Assembly (NCBI GenBank): GCA_003216635.1
Contig: QCIO01000005.1
Location: 35,411-99,410, forward strand
Direction of reading: 5' to 3'
Origin: Prochlorococcus sp. AG-402-L23
GTDB lineage: Bacteria > Cyanobacteriota > Cyanobacteriia > PCC-6307 > Cyanobiaceae
DNA length: 64,000 nt
A program made the translations under genes and the position numbers. Below the pieces are notes generated by a model. It searched no databases, was not told the origin of the DNA, and saw only the letters and a list, made by a program, of their open reading frames with translations. Below, one piece after another: positions 61,114 to 64,000 of the stretch; positions within the stretch are counted from its first letter, which is position 1, and each line of letters starts with the position of its first letter.

Positions 61114-62916
61114 TTGAAAGGAATTGCAATAGGTCTATCTAATAATTCAAAAGAAATTTTAAAAAGGCTTAAAAAAACCGAATTTGTCAAAGATATATAT
61201 ATTGCAGGTTCTTCAAAAGATGATGGAAAGGAAAATGAACTTATTCAAGTACAAAAACCTAGAGAAATCTTACTGAAAAAATGGCCGGAGATAGATTTAA
61301 TAATTTTTATAGGCTCAATTGCTGCATCAATACGCATAATAAATTCTTTTTTAACCTCTAAAGATCAAGATCCAGGTGTAATAGTTATAGATAACAAATG
61401 TTCCAAGATAGTTCCTTTAATTGGCTTACATCAATCAAATACTCAAAATATTGCAAGTCAAATTGCTAATTTATTTGGTGGCGAAATAATAGAAACTAAT
61501 AATTCCAATGATCAAAGCTTCTTAAATCTTGATGCATTTGGAAATCAATGGGGTTGGAAAAGATCTGGCAATATAAAGGATTGGTCAAAACTAGTAATTA
61601 AACAAGCTAAAAACGAAGAAATATTTTGCAAACAATTATCTGGTAATCGCTTATGGAAAACTTCAGAATCAGGTGAGATTATTCATCAAATTAATGAAAA
61701 AGAAACTGAAAAACCAGATTCAACATTTCATGTGAGTATATTTGAAAATAATGAAAGAAATTGGCATCCGCCCGTATTATGGATTGGCATTGGATGTGAG
61801 AGAAATACAAGCAAAGAATTAATAACAAATTCTTTAAATAATTATTTGGAGTCAGGAAATTTATCACAGCAATCAATTGCAGGATTTGCAACTATTGATA
61901 TTAAAAAAGATGAGAAAGGAATTTTAGAACTTGCTGAAGAAAAAAACTTGCCTGTAAAGTTTTTTAGTAAAGAAGATCTTTCAACAATAATTGTTCCAAA
62001 TCCATCAAATGTCGTGCAAAAAGAAATTGGCACACCTTCCGTCGCAGAAGCATCTTGCTTACTCGCAGCAGGAGAAGAATCAAAATTATTAGAAGAAAAA
62101 AGAATTTTTAAAAATCAATATGGAGCAGTAACTATGGCTGTAGCAGAATCAAAAAATCAATATAATCCAACCCATGGCGAAATACATATAGTTGGAAGTG
62201 GGCCTGGTGATATCTCCTTCCTAACCAATAATGCAAGAAAAGCACTGGCAAGATGTACTGTTTGGATTGGATACAAAATGTATTTAGATTTAATTAAGCC
62301 CTTAAGTAGAAGTGACCAAGTTTTAATTGCAAGTAAACTTACTGAAGAAAAAGAGAGATGCAGTAAAGCAATTAAACTAGCCGAAGAAGGAATAAAAGTG
62401 GCTTTAATTTCGTCAGGGGAATCTGGCTTCTATGGAATGGCTGGTTTACTTTTGGAGTTACTTCAAAAAATCAAAAGAGAATCTAGACCTTACTTTGAAG
62501 TACATCCTGGTATAAGTAGTGTTCAATTAGCGGCTGCGCTTAGTGGAGCACCATTAATGAATGACTTTTGTTCAATTAGCTTAAGTGATAAGTTAACTCC
62601 ATGGTCTTTAATAAAAAAAAGGATTGAAGGAGCTCTTCTAGGTGACTTTGTTATAGCTTTATTTAATCCACAATCAATTGAGAGAAATTGGCAGCTAAAA
62701 AGTGTAATAGATCAATGTTTAAAATCTAGGCCAGGTAATACTCCCGTTTTAATAGCCAGACAAGTAGGTAGAGAAAATCAATCAAAAAATTTTTTCACTT
62801 TAAACACTATTCCTATTAAAGAAATAGATATGTTATCAATAATAATTATTGGCAATTCTCAAACCACATTAATAGATGAAATATTTCTTACTCCAAGAGG
62901 ATATTTACAAAATTAA
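61114..62916 (+). CDS. cobJ: CbiG-CobJ fusion: cobalamin-precursor hydrolase and C17-methyltransferase
   Basis: 600-residue fusion. Residues ~1-345 resemble CbiG (FIGSIAASIRIINSFL, then GIGCERNTSKELI and TPSVAEASCLLAAGEES), which opens the delta-lactone ring in the cobalt-early pathway. From ~355 on there is a CobJ/CbiH methyltransferase (GEIHIVGSGPGDISFLTNNA, GESGFYGMAGLLLE, HPGISSVQLAAALSGAP), which contracts the corrin ring by C17 methylation. The start is TTG. A candidate terminator follows the stop. The product supports pseudocobalamin synthesis in this group. Confidence 0.92.
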   Translation: MKGIAIGLSNNSKEILKRLKKTEFVKDIYIAGSSKDDGKENELIQVQKPREILLKKWPEIDLIIFIGSIAASIRIINSFLTSKDQDPGVIVIDNKCSKIVPLIGLHQSNTQNIASQIANLFGGEIIETNNSNDQSFLNLDAFGNQWGWKRSGNIKDWSKLVIKQAKNEEIFCKQLSGNRLWKTSESGEIIHQINEKETEKPDSTFHVSIFENNERNWHPPVLWIGIGCERNTSKELITNSLNNYLESGNLSQQSIAGFATIDIKKDEKGILELAEEKNLPVKFFSKEDLSTIIVPNPSNVVQKEIGTPSVAEASCLLAAGEESKLLEEKRIFKNQYGAVTMAVAESKNQYNPTHGEIHIVGSGPGDISFLTNNARKALARCTVWIGYKMYLDLIKPLSRSDQVLIASKLTEEKERCSKAIKLAEEGIKVALISSGESGFYGMAGLLLELLQKIKRESRPYFEVHPGISSVQLAAALSGAPLMNDFCSISLSDKLTPWSLIKKRIEGALLGDFVIALFNPQSIERNWQLKSVIDQCLKSRPGNTPVLIARQVGRENQSKNFFTLNTIPIKEIDMLSIIIIGNSQTTLIDEIFLTPRGYLQN

Positions 62917-62939
62917 GTTTAGGTAATAAATAAATTATC

Positions 62940-62967
62940 CAAAGAATTTTTTTCTTTGCTTTTTTTT
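62940..62967 (+). terminator. candidate intrinsic terminator after cobJ
   Basis: CAAAGAA (62940-62946) and TTCTTTG (62952-62958) form a 7-bp stem with a T5 loop, followed by CTTTTTTTT. The stem is AT-rich and not very stable, but position and T-tail fit termination of the cbiG-cobJ transcript. Confidence 0.5.
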
Positions 62968-63008
62968 AATAAGAATACTAATCTTTTATAAAGGATTTAG
63001 AAAATTCA

Positions 63009-63797
63009 TTGAAAAATATTGGTTTAATTTTATTTGACATAGATGGTGTAATACGAAGCGTGGAAAATAGTTACAGACTTTCATTAAAAAAAACAGTCTA
63101 CAAATTTACCGGATGGGAGCCAAGTTATATAGATATTGATAATGCTAAAAATGAAGGGATCTGGAATAATGACTGGGATTTAAGTTTAGAATTTATAAAA
63201 AGATTTAAAAAAAAAGGGAACTTTAACATTGAAATACCTCCAAGAGGGGACATAGTTAAATGTTTTGAAGAATTTTACTTTGGAGGAGATCCAAATGAAG
63301 ATAGCAAATATTGGTCTGGATTCATAACAAATGAAGAGTTATTAGTTGATAAAAAGTTTTTTGATTTATTAGAAAGCAATGGAATAATTTGGGGTTTTGT
63401 AAGTGGCGCAGAGTCTGCCTCGGCAAAATTTGTTTTAGAAAAAAGACTTGGACTAAAATCACCACCCTTAATATCTATGGGAGATGCGCCTGACAAGCCT
63501 GATCCAAAAGGCTTTATTAACTTATCCAAAAAACTTCTTGGAGATAAACTTGGCTCATCAAATATTCCCATTGGATATGTAGGAGATACTATTGCAGATA
63601 TAAATACAGTTATGAACGCTAAAAAAGAAATACCCTCTCAGAAATTCATAAGTATTGGAATAGCTCCTCCTCATTTACATTCAAAGTCTCGATTAAATGA
63701 ACGTAATTCATACGAAAAAAATCTACAAGATGCAGGTGCTGACTTAATTTTAAATTCTATTAATGATCTAAATTCTATTAGCCTTGACCAATTATAA
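63009..63797 (+). CDS. HAD-superfamily hydrolase, subfamily IA-like
   Basis: 262-residue phosphatase-like protein. Motif I is LILFDIDGVIRS with D10 (nucleophile) and D12; motif II lies in WGFVSGAES; motif III/IV is IGYVGDTIADINTVMNA. A cap region occupies about residues 20-110. The sequence resembles the uncharacterised TIGR01548-type HAD group, whose substrate is unknown. The start is TTG at 63009. The C-terminal end is 33 bp from the tRNA-Ser gene. Confidence 0.85.
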   Translation: MKNIGLILFDIDGVIRSVENSYRLSLKKTVYKFTGWEPSYIDIDNAKNEGIWNNDWDLSLEFIKRFKKKGNFNIEIPPRGDIVKCFEEFYFGGDPNEDSKYWSGFITNEELLVDKKFFDLLESNGIIWGFVSGAESASAKFVLEKRLGLKSPPLISMGDAPDKPDPKGFINLSKKLLGDKLGSSNIPIGYVGDTIADINTVMNAKKEIPSQKFISIGIAPPHLHSKSRLNERNSYEKNLQDAGADLILNSINDLNSISLDQL

Positions 63798-63830
63798 AAA
63801 AAACTTAAAAAATATTTCTTAATAAAATAC

Positions 63831-63918
63831 GGAGAGGGAGGGATTCGAACCCTCGACAAAAGTTACCTCCTGTAACTCCTTAGCAGGGAGCCGCTTTCAA
63901 CCACTCAGCCACCTCTCC
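63831..63918 (-). tRNA. tRNA-Ser (anticodon GCT)
   Basis: 88-nt class II tRNA on the minus strand. The acceptor stem GGAGAGG pairs with CCTCTCC-type sequence, the anticodon stem CTCC.../...GGAG encloses CTGCTAA, giving anticodon GCT (codons AGC/AGU), and there is a long variable arm (AGTTACAGGAGGTAACT), typical of tRNA-Ser. The T arm GAGGG-TTCGAAT-CCCTC is perfect. No CCA is encoded. Confidence 0.95.
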
Positions 63919-63975
63919 AGTTCTTATACATTATCAATTTTTATGCAAACATTCAAAATTTTTTATTTAATCGAA

Positions 63976-64000
63976 ATGTCTAATCAACTTGAACTTTCGG
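63976..64000 (+). CDS. possible start of a gene running off the window
   Basis: An ATG at 63976 opens a frame (MSNQLELS) that stays open to the end. It is upstream of nothing visible, so it cannot be identified. It lies 57 bp after the tRNA-Ser gene on the opposite strand; this spacing makes a gene start plausible. Confidence 0.3.

Noticed and set aside
60941..61129. 62-codon minus-strand frame upstream of psaA
   Set aside because: Composition is plain AT-rich translation, it overlaps the cobJ start and has no recognisable features.

Overview
The window looks like a chromosomal stretch of a marine picocyanobacterium, most probably a high-light Prochlorococcus. It is very AT-rich and tightly packed, with many genes that touch or overlap. 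It carries a split RNA polymerase beta-prime subunit (rpoC1/rpoC2), psaA/psaB/psaL/psaI, a high-light-inducible (Hli) protein, a ycf35-type gene, an MPBQ-type methyltransferase, LL-diaminopimelate aminotransferase, the BioK-type biotin esterase and a CbiG-CobJ fusion. Several genes appear to start at TTG or GTG. No prophage, insertion sequence, CRISPR array or rRNA was seen. The strain assignment is an inference from protein content.

Layout: 1-124 is the start of a DEAD/DEAH helicase (minus). 264-4831 is a complete biotin operon, bioF-bioK-bioC-bioD-bioA. 4840-9589 holds DUF3143, J-domain, rsmG, aldo/keto reductase, ferredoxin, ycf35/DUF1257, DUF2997, HEAT-repeat and small membrane protein genes. 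9659-21658 (minus) reads, in transcription order, rpsT-tatD-rpoB-rpoC1-rpoC2-hli-rlmN. 21780-24954 holds hisD, rpiA and a DegP/HtrA protease. 25114-30685 is the rimP-nusA-ylxR-infB translation/transcription operon. 30699-33332 holds DUF3493, tRNA-Thr(CGT), a B12-binding-type radical SAM protein and clpS. 33365-40275 holds dapL, rne-rnhB, DUF1997, pheA, the MPBQ-type methyltransferase and a LON-domain protein. 40333-45043 (minus) is the str operon rpsL-rpsG-fusA-tuf-rpsJ. 45238-51007 holds glutamate synthase (with an apparent one-base frameshift), a YciI-like protein and lipA. 51352-53856 holds a degenerate serine recombinase, a small unknown gene, a serine beta-lactamase-fold protein and an NlpC/P60 peptidase. 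53912-60779 is mainly photosystem I: psaI-psaL and psaA-psaB, with a membrane HEAT protein and a GT2 glycosyltransferase between them. 61114-64000 holds cbiG-cobJ, a HAD hydrolase, tRNA-Ser(GCT) and perhaps the start of another gene.

Most of the window is housekeeping and photosynthetic core. The less ordinary points are: the C9 tract that breaks glutamate synthase; a 108-bp near-perfect tandem duplication in infB; DNA at the rne/rnhB junction that encodes a PNPase-docking-like nonapeptide in one frame and the RNase HII start in another; a serine recombinase that has lost active-site residues; two cell-wall-type enzymes whose divergent start codons are 3 bp apart; stacked inverted repeats upstream of psaA; and a hairpin just before the rne start codon. 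I did not find a convincing wholly new multi-gene system.
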